From CAJXSD01 sp964633145 (GTDB taxonomy: Bacteria; Pseudomonadota; Alphaproteobacteria; Rhodobacterales; Rhodobacteraceae): 64,000 bases of DNA. A program made the position numbers and the translations under genes. The stretch lies in the NCBI GenBank assembly GCA_964633145.1, contig CAZWFE010000001.1:1-64000 (forward strand), in the 5' to 3' direction. Position 1 is the stretch's first letter; each line of letters opens with the position of its first letter. Shown here in pieces: positions 1 through 7,381 of this stretch. The notes under the pieces were generated by a model that was not told the DNA's origin, ran no database searches, and saw nothing but the letters and a program-made list of their open reading frames with translations.

Positions 1-30
1 ATTTTTTCAATTATTCTGCGGAATGGTTGG

Positions 31-456
31 TTAGTTATGCAGCGCACAAGCGGGCGACCAGACGTAGCCATCTGGGCATAAAATACAGGCCTCGCGCAGG
101 CCGTGGGGTTTGTCTGTGGGCAACTCTAGGATATCGGCGCCGATTTGTTTGGCCCGATCCACTGCGGCATCAGGATCAGATTGAAACAGGTAAAACTGCG
201 CCCCTGCACCGCGTGGCGGCAGTTCGGGGACCAGCCCAAGCATCGGATGCGTCCCAAAGGTACGATCCGCGTGCAATTGCATCACCTGCCCCTGATATTG
301 CATAATCGCGAAATCATCGCTGACGCGGTGGGCTGTCATACCAAATACATGTGACAAAAATTCTGCGCTGCGCCGCACATCACGCACCAGCAGATTGACC
401 CCAATCCCAGTCAAGGATGCGCCAAAATCGTCGGCGGATACGGTTTCAAAATCCAT
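31..456 (-). CDS. VOC (glyoxalase/bleomycin-resistance fold) family protein
   Basis: A 141-residue single-domain protein of the vicinal oxygen chelate fold. The opening strand (GVNLLVRDVRRSAEF, about residues 19-33), the central QVMQLHAD segment and the C-terminal DPDGYVW-like segment (CPDGYVW) are typical. I use the ATG at 456 because GAAAG lies about 8 bases upstream; the frame stays open to an earlier start at 552, but those 32 residues do not look like the fold. Substrate cannot be told from sequence. It is divergent from the AMP nucleosidase gene. Bases 1-30 to its left hold nothing I can identify. Confidence 0.75.
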   Translation of the reverse strand: MDFETVSADDFGASLTGIGVNLLVRDVRRSAEFLSHVFGMTAHRVSDDFAIMQYQGQVMQLHADRTFGTHPMLGLVPELPPRGAGAQFYLFQSDPDAAVDRAKQIGADILELPTDKPHGLREACILCPDGYVWSPACALHN

Positions 457-573
457 ATAAAAACTTTCAATGCTATATCTTGCAGTACTGTCAAATGCGT
501 GCCACACTTCGTGTGATAGAAAAAGACTATCCAATAACAATAATTCCGTCAATCAAGCGGAGAATAGGCACAA

Positions 574-2052
574 ATGACAGATCACGACATTACAACCCAA
601 ACCCCAAATGGCCTAGCCACGCAGAGCTTTGATGATGCGCAGGCCGCCTATGACCATTTGGTCATGCTGTACGATTCAGCTGTTGGGTTTTTACGGGACA
701 AATTTGCACAGGTCATGGAACAGGGCGTGGATCAAACACGATTTCGCGCGTTCTATCCCGAAATTCGTATTCGCACGACATCATATGCCGCGGTGGACAG
801 CCGGCTGAGTTTCGGCCACGTCCCAGAGCCAGGCACCTATGCAATTACGGTAACACATCCAAAATTGTTCGGCCCCTATCTGAAACAGCAAATGGCGTTG
901 TTGTTGCAAAACCACAATGTACCGCTGGACATTGGTCCATCGGATACGCCCATCCCACTGCACTTTGCCATGATCGGCAGCGGTGCGGTGGCCATTCCCC
1001 ATGACGGGGCCGCCGATTTTACATTGCGCGATTATTTTGATGTGCCTGATTTGGCGACAACAAATGATGATATTGTAAATGGCGTATCGCAGCCCGCCGC
1101 TGACGGCACCCAACCCTTAGGCCTGTTTACGGCGCAGCGGGTGGATTATTCGCTGGCGCGGCTGTCGCATTACACTGCGACTGATCCCGAACATTTCCAG
1201 AATTTCGTACTGTTCACCAACTATCAATTCTATGTGTCCGAATTCGAAGATTACGCCCGCACGATGTTGGCGGATCCCAACAGCGGATATGTCAGCTTTG
1301 TATCCACCGGAAACGCGGAAATCACCACTGCGGACGGCACATTGCCTGTGCCCGAAAAATTGCCGCAGATGCCCACCTATCACCTGAAACGGGCGGATGG
1401 GAATGGGATCACATTGGTCAACATTGGCGTGGGGCCATCAAACGCGAAAACAGCCACAGACCATATCGCCGTAATGCGACCCCATGCGTGGTTGATGGTG
1501 GGCCATTGCGCGGGCCTGCGCAATTCGCAATCACTGGGGGATTTTGCGCTGGCCCATGCGTACCTGCGCGAAGATCGCGTTTTGGACGACGACCTGCCCG
1601 CTTGGGTGCCAGTCCCTGCCTTGGCCGAAATGCAAATCGCGCTGGAAACGGCTGTGGCCGATGTCACCCAGCTGTCAGGGTTTGAATTGAAACGCATCAT
1701 GCGCACCGGCACCGTGGCCACTGTGGATAACCGAAACTGGGAACTGCGTGACAACAGCGGGCCGGTACAGCGCCTGTCACAATCGCGTGCCATCGCGCTG
1801 GATATGGAAAGTGCGACCATCGCCGCAAACGGGTATCGGTTCCGCGTGCCCTATGCCACATTGCTGTGTGTCAGCGATAAACCCCTGCATGGCGAACTGA
1901 AATTACCTGGCATGGCGTCAGATTTTTATAAAACACAGGTTGCGCGTCATCTGATGATTGGCATAAGGTCAATGGAAATCCTGCGAGATATGCCAATTGA
2001 ACGCTTGCAAAGCCGAAAATTACGCAGTTTTAACGAAACCGCGTTCCTCTAA
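574..2052 (+). CDS. amn: AMP nucleosidase
   Basis: AMP nucleosidase (EC 3.2.2.4) hydrolyses AMP to adenine and ribose 5-phosphate and helps set the adenylate pool. At 492 residues it matches the usual Amn length of about 480-490. The N-terminal half is the Amn-specific regulatory domain. The C-terminal half (from about residue 270) has the nucleoside phosphorylase fold: VNIGVGPSNAKT, MVGHCAGLR and the purine-contacting ALDMESATIAANGYRF. It stands alone, divergent from the VOC gene and followed by an AT-rich hairpin. Confidence 0.93.
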   Translation: MTDHDITTQTPNGLATQSFDDAQAAYDHLVMLYDSAVGFLRDKFAQVMEQGVDQTRFRAFYPEIRIRTTSYAAVDSRLSFGHVPEPGTYAITVTHPKLFGPYLKQQMALLLQNHNVPLDIGPSDTPIPLHFAMIGSGAVAIPHDGAADFTLRDYFDVPDLATTNDDIVNGVSQPAADGTQPLGLFTAQRVDYSLARLSHYTATDPEHFQNFVLFTNYQFYVSEFEDYARTMLADPNSGYVSFVSTGNAEITTADGTLPVPEKLPQMPTYHLKRADGNGITLVNIGVGPSNAKTATDHIAVMRPHAWLMVGHCAGLRNSQSLGDFALAHAYLREDRVLDDDLPAWVPVPALAEMQIALETAVADVTQLSGFELKRIMRTGTVATVDNRNWELRDNSGPVQRLSQSRAIALDMESATIAANGYRFRVPYATLLCVSDKPLHGELKLPGMASDFYKTQVARHLMIGIRSMEILRDMPIERLQSRKLRSFNETAFL

Positions 2053-2087
2053 AGTCAAAAAAACAGAAAAAAAGTATGTTTTTGACT
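2053..2087 (+). terminator. AT-rich hairpin after amn
   Basis: AGTCAAAAA at 2053-2061 pairs with TTTTTGACT at 2079-2087, starting at the amn stop codon. The stem ends in T-rich sequence, so it could end amn transcripts, but the stem is weak. Confidence 0.4.
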
Positions 2088-2104
2088 GGAAAAGAGCCAC
2101 TATT

Positions 2105-2124
2105 TGTTGTGTTATTCCACAACA
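2105..2124. promoter_or_regulatory. Inverted repeat upstream of the HU gene
   Basis: TGTTGTG (2105-2111) and CACAACA (2118-2124) form a perfect 7-base inverted repeat with a 6-base centre, 57 bases before the HU start codon. It could be an operator or a leader hairpin. No T-run follows, so it is unlikely to be a terminator. Confidence 0.35.
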
Positions 2125-2180
2125 TTCAGTTACATAATAAGAACGAGGCCCCATGAGTTGGGCAGTTGAAGGAGAGAAAA

Positions 2181-2468
2181 ATGTCTAAACCAATGACCAA
2201 AACACAACTGGTTGCAGCAATCGCTGAGAAAATGGGCGCAGATAAGAAAACTGCAGGGGCCGCATTGGACACCATTTGTGAAATCATCACATCAGAAGTT
2301 TCCGGCGGCGGCGCAGTGACCCTGCCAGGCATCGGCAAAATCCAGTGCCGCGAACGTCCAGAGCGTATGGTTCGCAACCCAGCAACTGGCGAACAGTTCA
2401 AGAAAGAAGCGGACAAGGTCGTAAAAATGACCATCGCCAAAGCGTTGAAAGACAGCGTTAACGGCTAA
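2181..2468 (+). CDS. HU family DNA-binding protein
   Basis: Histone-like nucleoid protein that binds and bends DNA as a dimer. It has 95 residues, the usual HU length. The N-terminal helices (MTKTQLVAAIAEKMG) precede the β-arm region (TLPGIGKIQCRERPERMVRNP), with the conserved R-NP-TGE segment. The start at 2181 is fixed by AAGGAGAG 5-12 bases upstream; an in-frame ATG at 2166 lies before this ribosome-binding site and is not used here. The gene is monocistronic, with its own terminator. Confidence 0.93.
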   Translation: MSKPMTKTQLVAAIAEKMGADKKTAGAALDTICEIITSEVSGGGAVTLPGIGKIQCRERPERMVRNPATGEQFKKEADKVVKMTIAKALKDSVNG

Positions 2469-2496
2469 GATCTGTTACCTTTCAGATTGATACAGG

Positions 2497-2520
2497 GGGT
2501 CGCTTTTTGCGGCCCTTTTC
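2497..2520 (+). terminator. Rho-independent terminator of the HU gene
   Basis: A 7-base stem (GGGTCGC 2497-2503 with GCGGCCC 2509-2515, one G-T pair) with a TTTTT loop is followed by TTTTCTTTT. This is a strong intrinsic terminator. Confidence 0.85.
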
Positions 2521-2569
2521 TTTTGCTGCGTTCCGTGTCACCAATATCCAAACATTTCGGAGAATAGAT

Positions 2570-3436
2570 ATGGATTTGCGTTCGATGGGCCTTGGGCTTG
2601 CGTTTGTGATTATGTGGTCATCGGCCTTTACGTCTGCGCGTATCATTGTCGCCGAAGCCCCGCCTATATCGTCGTTATCCTTGCGGTTTTTTATTTCTGG
2701 TATCATCGGCGTATTGATCGCACGATTTATGGGACAAACGTGGCATCTGACCCGCGCCCAATGGAAAAGCGTGGTGATTTTCGGGATCTGCCAAAACGCC
2801 CTGTACTTGGGGCTGAATTTTGTTGCAATGCAATGGATCGAGGCATCGCTGGCATCCATCATCGCGTCAACCATGCCTTTGATCGTGGCGCTGATCGGCT
2901 GGCTGGCCTTTGGCGATCGTTTGCGGCCCATGGCGATTGCGGGTCTGGTGGCCGGCATCATTGGCGTTATGTTGATCATGGGGTCGCGGTTTCAGGGAAA
3001 TGTTGACCTGACCGGGATCGTGTTATGTGCAATTGCTGCCGTTTCACTGGCCGTGGCCACATTGTCGATGCGTGGTGCATCGTCGGGGGGCAATTTCATG
3101 ATGGTCGTTGGATTGCAAATGTTGGTTGGCGCAGTGGCATTGCTAGGCCCTGCACTGGCGTTCGAAACCTGGGATGTCGTTTGGAGCACACGGCTGATCA
3201 TCGCATTCGGATATACAACATTGATACCGGGATTGGTGGCGACCTTGGTTTGGTTTTATTTGGTCGATCGCATTGGTGCGGTTCGGGCATCGACCTATCA
3301 TTTTTTGAATCCATTTTTTGGTGTGGCGATTGCCGCGTGGATTTTGTCAGAACCTTTGCATTGGGTGGATGTGATTGGTGTGGCGATCATTGCGGGCGGG
3401 ATTTTGGCTGTGCAACTGGCCAAGCAAAAGGCATAG
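2570..3436 (+). CDS. EamA/DMT-family transporter
   Basis: A 288-residue inner-membrane protein of the drug/metabolite transporter superfamily with about ten membrane helices in two EamA repeats. The first repeat begins MGLGLAFVIMWSSAFTSAR; the second, from about residue 145, includes IVLCAIAAVSLAVATLSMR and ends with the ILSEPLHWVDVIGVAII segment typical of the family. Such proteins export small metabolites, but the substrate is unknown. The ATG at 2570 follows CGGAGAA; an upstream in-frame ATG at 2507 sits inside the HU terminator and is rejected. The gene is followed by a 3' repeat element. Confidence 0.88.
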   Translation: MDLRSMGLGLAFVIMWSSAFTSARIIVAEAPPISSLSLRFFISGIIGVLIARFMGQTWHLTRAQWKSVVIFGICQNALYLGLNFVAMQWIEASLASIIASTMPLIVALIGWLAFGDRLRPMAIAGLVAGIIGVMLIMGSRFQGNVDLTGIVLCAIAAVSLAVATLSMRGASSGGNFMMVVGLQMLVGAVALLGPALAFETWDVVWSTRLIIAFGYTTLIPGLVATLVWFYLVDRIGAVRASTYHFLNPFFGVAIAAWILSEPLHWVDVIGVAIIAGGILAVQLAKQKA

Positions 3437-3442
3437 TGCGAT

Positions 3443-3493
3443 GGGGGGCTGTCTGCCCCCCAACCCCCCCGAGAGTATTTTTACAAAACTGAA
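3443..3493 (+). repeat. Bipartite 3' repeat element, copy A
   Basis: GGGGGGC (3443-3449) pairs with GCCCCCC (3455-3461), followed by a C-tract and then GAGAGTATTTTTACAAAACT. The element follows the EamA gene in its direction of transcription. Related copies lie at 25400, 34594, 34666, 57548, 62607 and 63578. It probably acts as a terminator or 3' processing signal. Confidence 0.7.
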
Positions 3494-3558
3494 TGCATTT
3501 TTGTTTGAGATGCTGCGCAAGATATGCGAAACAAAGCATGAACATGGAGGGTATTTAC

Positions 3559-4137
3559 GTGGCGCAGCGGGCATGGCAGCGGATGTTATCGGGGCGGCGG
3601 TTGGATTTATTGGATCCGACGCCCATGGATATCGAGATTGAGGACATTGCGCATGGCTTGGCCTTTGTTGCGCGGTGGAATGGGCAGACGCGGGGGGATT
3701 ATGCCTATTCCGTGGCGGAGCATTCGCTGTTGGTACTGGCATTGTTTGACCGGATGTACCCCAAGGCAAAACCAGCGACGCGATTGATGGCATTGCTGCA
3801 TGACGCGCCTGAATATGTGATTGGCGATATGATTTCCCCAGTCAAAGCCGCCATTGGTGCGGAATATGGCGCATTGGATGATCGTTTGATGGCGGCCATT
3901 CATATTCGGTTTGGGTTACCCGCGAAAACACCGGTTGCCGTGAAGCGGCAGATCAAGGCCGCCGATAAGGTGAGTGCCTGGATGGAAGCGGTGCAGATTG
4001 CCGGATTTTCCGAAAGTGAGGCAGATAAATTATTTGGACGCGTAGATCGCGGGATTTTTGAGGGATTGCAGATACGGTTGCGTGCACCCAAGGACGTTCG
4101 AGAAGACTATATTGCGCGCGTAAAGGGGTTGTTATGA
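3559..4137 (+). CDS. HD-domain phosphohydrolase (YfbR-type)
   Basis: A 192-residue metal-dependent HD hydrolase resembling 5'-deoxynucleotidases of the YfbR group. Metal ligands are visible: H55 (AYSVAEHS), H80-D81 (LLHDAPEYV, with E84) and a later Asp in AADKVSAW. The GTG at 3559 is chosen because GGAGG ends 8 bases before it and because the family begins with QRAWQRMLSGRRLDLL. In-frame ATGs at 3493, 3538 and 3544 lie at or before that site. Its stop overlaps the acetyltransferase start by 4 bases, so the two are probably co-translated. The exact substrate is uncertain. Confidence 0.82.
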   Translation: MAQRAWQRMLSGRRLDLLDPTPMDIEIEDIAHGLAFVARWNGQTRGDYAYSVAEHSLLVLALFDRMYPKAKPATRLMALLHDAPEYVIGDMISPVKAAIGAEYGALDDRLMAAIHIRFGLPAKTPVAVKRQIKAADKVSAWMEAVQIAGFSESEADKLFGRVDRGIFEGLQIRLRAPKDVREDYIARVKGLL

Positions 4138-4610
4138 ATATTGAGACAGCCCAGCGGGCGCATCTGGCTGACATGGTTCGGATTATGAACGGTTTGATTG
4201 CGATGGGCGATAACACGGCATATCGCACCCCATTTACACAAGACAGGCTTTGGGACCATATGGCATTGAATGCCGATGCGGTGTCGCGTTTGGTTGCGGT
4301 GCGTGATGGTCATGTGTTGGGGTTTCAGTATACCAATTGGGCGGATAAACCTGCCGGTCGGGCCTATATCGCCAGCTTTATGGACCCAAGGGCGCAGGGC
4401 CAAGGTATTGGGCGCGCCTTGTTTACCCAGACGGTATTGGCCGCAAAACAAGCCGGTGTTGTAACGTTGGATGCCACCATTCGGACCGACAATGTTTCGG
4501 GATTGGCGTATTACACAGCGATGGGGTTTGTGGACCATCAGATTTACCGCGATGTCGCGCTGTCTGACGGCACCCGTGTGGATCAGGTGCAAAAACTGTA
4601 TCAGGTATAG
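4134..4610 (+). CDS. GNAT-family N-acetyltransferase
   Basis: A 158-residue acetyltransferase. The acetyl-CoA pyrophosphate-binding loop is RAQGQGIGRALF (residues 86-97), preceded by the AYIASFMDP strand. The C-terminal AYYTAMGF segment is also typical. The acceptor is unknown. ATGA overlap with the HD hydrolase gene indicates a two-gene operon. It converges with regA, only 4 bases apart. Confidence 0.85.
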   Translation: MNIETAQRAHLADMVRIMNGLIAMGDNTAYRTPFTQDRLWDHMALNADAVSRLVAVRDGHVLGFQYTNWADKPAGRAYIASFMDPRAQGQGIGRALFTQTVLAAKQAGVVTLDATIRTDNVSGLAYYTAMGFVDHQIYRDVALSDGTRVDQVQKLYQV

Positions 4611-4614
4611 CCGT

Positions 4615-5175
4615 TTATCGGGGGCTGCGTTTGGCCAAGATGCGTTGCAGTGTGCGGCGGTGCATATTTAAACGGCGTGCTGTTTCGCTGACATTTCGGT
4701 CACAGAGTTCATAGACACGCTGGATATGTTCCCAGCGCACGCGATCCGCACTCATCGGGTTTTCCGGGGGTGGGGGCAATTCCTCTTCGCGGACCAAGAG
4801 GGCGTTGGTGACGTCATCGGCATCGGCAGGTTTCGACAGATAATCTGTCGCACCGATTTTGACCGCAGCCACGGCCGTGGCAATGGCGCCATAGCCTGTC
4901 AGCACAACGATACGACTGTCGGGACGTTTGTTGCGCAGGACTTCGACCACTTCTAGCCCGTTTCCATCACCCAAGCGCAGGTCAACAACCGCATATGCAG
5001 GGGGACGCGCCGTCGCAATTGCACGCCCTGCGGCAACGGATCCGGCTGTTTCGACGGAAAACCCACGTTTTTCCATGGCTTTGGCCAAGCGTTTCAAAAA
5101 CGCCTCATCATCATCAACAAGCAAAAGCGAATTGTCTGTACCAATTTCTGCTGATAGATTTTCTGCCACGTTCAT
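4615..5175 (-). CDS. regA: Redox response regulator RegA (PrrA/ActR)
   Basis: Cytoplasmic DNA-binding response regulator of the global redox system controlling, in relatives, respiration, carbon and nitrogen fixation and photosynthesis. It has 186 residues. The receiver domain has the acidic pocket D21-D22-D23, phospho-acceptor D65 (VVDLRLGDGNG), T93 and K115 (YLSKPAD). A proline-rich linker (PPPPENP) leads to a Fis-type helix-turn-helix (NVSETARRLNMHRRTLQRIL) at the C-terminus. This matches RegA/PrrA/ActR over its full length. senC lies 59 bases upstream on the same strand and regB diverges from senC. Confidence 0.95.
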   Translation of the reverse strand: MNVAENLSAEIGTDNSLLLVDDDEAFLKRLAKAMEKRGFSVETAGSVAAGRAIATARPPAYAVVDLRLGDGNGLEVVEVLRNKRPDSRIVVLTGYGAIATAVAAVKIGATDYLSKPADADDVTNALLVREEELPPPPENPMSADRVRWEHIQRVYELCDRNVSETARRLNMHRRTLQRILAKRSPR

Positions 5176-5234
5176 TCCTCCGTCAATAAAGGAATGCTAG
5201 TCCGATTTTTGAATAAGGTCAAACCCTTAAGGGA

Positions 5235-5870
5235 TTACATGTTCGTGATAAAACACGCCGCAGTTTCTGCCATTTGTTCGGGTGTTGTTTCGCGTCGGAA
5301 AAATTCAACAAACCCATGGTCGGGCAAAACCAGATAGGACATGGTCGAATGATCGACCAAGTAATATTCGTCTATGCTGTCTTGCTTATTATAATAGGTG
5401 CGATAGGCCTTGGATGCGGCTTTGATCTGGTCTGGCGACCCTGTTAGGCCGACCATTTTGGGATGCACATAGGATGCGAATTCGCCGACCGCCTCGGGGG
5501 TGTCGCGTTCTGGATCAATTGTAATAAACACGGGCGTTGCAGAAATGCCCTGTTCGGCCAAAATATCGACGGCCTCGGCGTTGCGGGCGGTGTCATAGGG
5601 GCAGATATCGGGGCAGAACGTATAGCCGAAATACAAAATGGACGGTTCGGTAATGACATCCGCGTCGGTGACGGTTTCGCCTTGGGCATTTACCAATTCA
5701 AACGGACCGCCAATGGCGCCTGATCCACCCGCAACCATACTGGTGCGGCATTCGGCAAACTGATCATCCGAGCCCGCGCCAAACGGTCCGACACCCAAAA
5801 CAGCCGCAAAGGACACTGCCAGGCCAATCCCAACTGCAGACAGAGCAAGAACGCGAATTTTAGCGGACAT
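5235..5870 (-). CDS. senC: SCO1/SenC/PrrC copper chaperone family protein
   Basis: A membrane-anchored thioredoxin-fold protein of 211 residues that in relatives delivers copper to the CuA site of cytochrome oxidase and influences RegB signalling. The N-terminal segment (residues 5-27) is an uncleaved anchor or signal. Copper ligands are present: the CPDICPYD cysteine pair and the histidine in LVDHSTM. It lies between regA and regB, the usual place for senC/prrC, which suggests that oxidase assembly and redox sensing are linked. Confidence 0.93.
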   Translation of the reverse strand: MSAKIRVLALSAVGIGLAVSFAAVLGVGPFGAGSDDQFAECRTSMVAGGSGAIGGPFELVNAQGETVTDADVITEPSILYFGYTFCPDICPYDTARNAEAVDILAEQGISATPVFITIDPERDTPEAVGEFASYVHPKMVGLTGSPDQIKAASKAYRTYYNKQDSIDEYYLVDHSTMSYLVLPDHGFVEFFRRETTPEQMAETAACFITNM

Positions 5871-5951
5871 GGTATTTCCTTTGACTTTGGTGTGAACCGA
5901 TGCAAGTCATGTAACCCAAAGAACGCCAAATTAAAATAGGGTGCGACAAAG

Positions 5952-7322
5952 ATGACGGACCAGATGGTAAATGTAATGCGCCGCAACCAAGGGGGCACAT
6001 GGATCCGGTTGCGCACCATGATTTTGATCCGCTGGATTGCGATTTTGGGCCAGCTTGCGGCCATTTTAGTGGCGGTTCAGGTCTATGATCTGCGGTTGGA
6101 ATTGGCTTGGTGTTTGTTTTTTGTGGGCCTGTCTGTGGTGATGAATCTGGCGGCTGCGTTGATTTACCCCAAGACGAAACGCCTGTCCGAACTGGAAAAC
6201 ACAGGAATGATCCTGTTCGATTTGTTGCAACTGTCGGCATTATTGTTCCTGACGGGTGGGCTGCACAATCCGTTTAGTATTTTGTTGGTGGCCCCTGTTG
6301 TCATTGCATCGTCCGCTTTGCCCCTGCGCTATGTTTTGGTGATCGGGATTACGGGATTGGTTGCCGTAACATTCTTGGGGTTTTTCCATATTAAATTGGA
6401 AACCGAACAATATTTCATCCTGCGCATTGCTGATATTTTTGTATTCGGAAATTGGATCGCAATCAGCGTGGCGTTTGTGTTTTTGTCGTTATACGCGCGG
6501 CGTGTGACACAGGAAATCAACACCATGGGGGATGCGTTATTTGCCACGCAAATGGCATTGGAACGCGAACAGAAACTGACCGATTTGGGGGGCGTTGTGG
6601 CCGCGGCGGCGCATGAATTGGGCACGCCGCTGGCGACCATAAAATTGGTCAGCACGGAATTGATTGACGAATTGCACGATCACCCTGATCTGGCAGAGGA
6701 TGCTAGGTTAATCCGTGAACAGGCGGACCGCTGCCGTGATATCATGCGCAGCATGGGCCGTGCGGGCAAAGATGACAAACACATGCGCTATGCCCCCCTG
6801 CAAGAGGTGGTTGAAACCGCGGCAGAACCACACCAAGATCGTGGGATCGTGATTGATATTTCGATCAGCACAGACAGCCATGCCAGCGACCACCCAACCA
6901 TTCATCGTCGGCCCGAAATCATCCACGGCCTGCGCAACATGATACAAAACGCGGTTGATTTTGCACAGTCCAAGGTTTGGGTCGAATTGGCATGGACACC
7001 CGATAAAATTACCGTCCGCATTTTGGACGATGGGCGGGGGTTTCCCGTTGAAATGATTGGACGCATCGGCGATCCATTCGTGCGCAAACGGCGCATGTCG
7101 GCGCACAGCGGCCAGCGCAAAGGATACGATGGAATGGGGTTGGGATTGTTCATCGCAAAAACACTGCTGGAACGTACAGGCGCAACATTGGTGTTTGCCA
7201 ATGGCGACTTGGCCGCAAATAAACAACGTGGGCAACCCCGTGGCGCTGTTGTCGAAATCAATTGGATCCGTGAAATGCTGGAACAGAAATCAACAAAACT
7301 GGGCGAAAACCAAGTCCTTTGA
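5952..7322 (+). CDS. regB: Redox sensor histidine kinase RegB (PrrB/ActS)
   Basis: Membrane-bound kinase for RegA, 456 residues with six predicted membrane helices in the first about 180. The quinone-binding heptapeptide GGLHNPF is at residues 102-108. The phosphorylated histidine is H221 (AAAAHELGTPLATIKL). The redox-active cysteine of the family is present as C261 (EQADRCRDIM). The ATPase domain has N-box, GDPF and GMGLGLFIAKTLLERTGA motifs. All known redox-sensing residues are therefore kept. Starts at 5964 and 5976 are also possible; none has a strong ribosome-binding site. Confidence 0.95.
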   Translation: MTDQMVNVMRRNQGGTWIRLRTMILIRWIAILGQLAAILVAVQVYDLRLELAWCLFFVGLSVVMNLAAALIYPKTKRLSELENTGMILFDLLQLSALLFLTGGLHNPFSILLVAPVVIASSALPLRYVLVIGITGLVAVTFLGFFHIKLETEQYFILRIADIFVFGNWIAISVAFVFLSLYARRVTQEINTMGDALFATQMALEREQKLTDLGGVVAAAAHELGTPLATIKLVSTELIDELHDHPDLAEDARLIREQADRCRDIMRSMGRAGKDDKHMRYAPLQEVVETAAEPHQDRGIVIDISISTDSHASDHPTIHRRPEIIHGLRNMIQNAVDFAQSKVWVELAWTPDKITVRILDDGRGFPVEMIGRIGDPFVRKRRMSAHSGQRKGYDGMGLGLFIAKTLLERTGATLVFANGDLAANKQRGQPRGAVVEINWIREMLEQKSTKLGENQVL

Positions 7323-7326
7323 CCCG

Positions 7327-7342
7327 TTAACCATTTCTTAAC
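7327..7342. promoter_or_regulatory. CtrA-type binding site upstream of the PAS protein gene
   Basis: TTAACCATTTCTTAAC matches the alphaproteobacterial CtrA full site TTAA-N7-TTAA with the exact 7-base spacing. It starts 5 bases after the regB stop codon and ends 40 bases before the ATG of the PAS gene, a position suitable for promoter control. Confidence 0.6.
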
Positions 7343-7381
7343 CATCTGCGGCACATTTTAATCAAAAAATGGATTGTGCGG

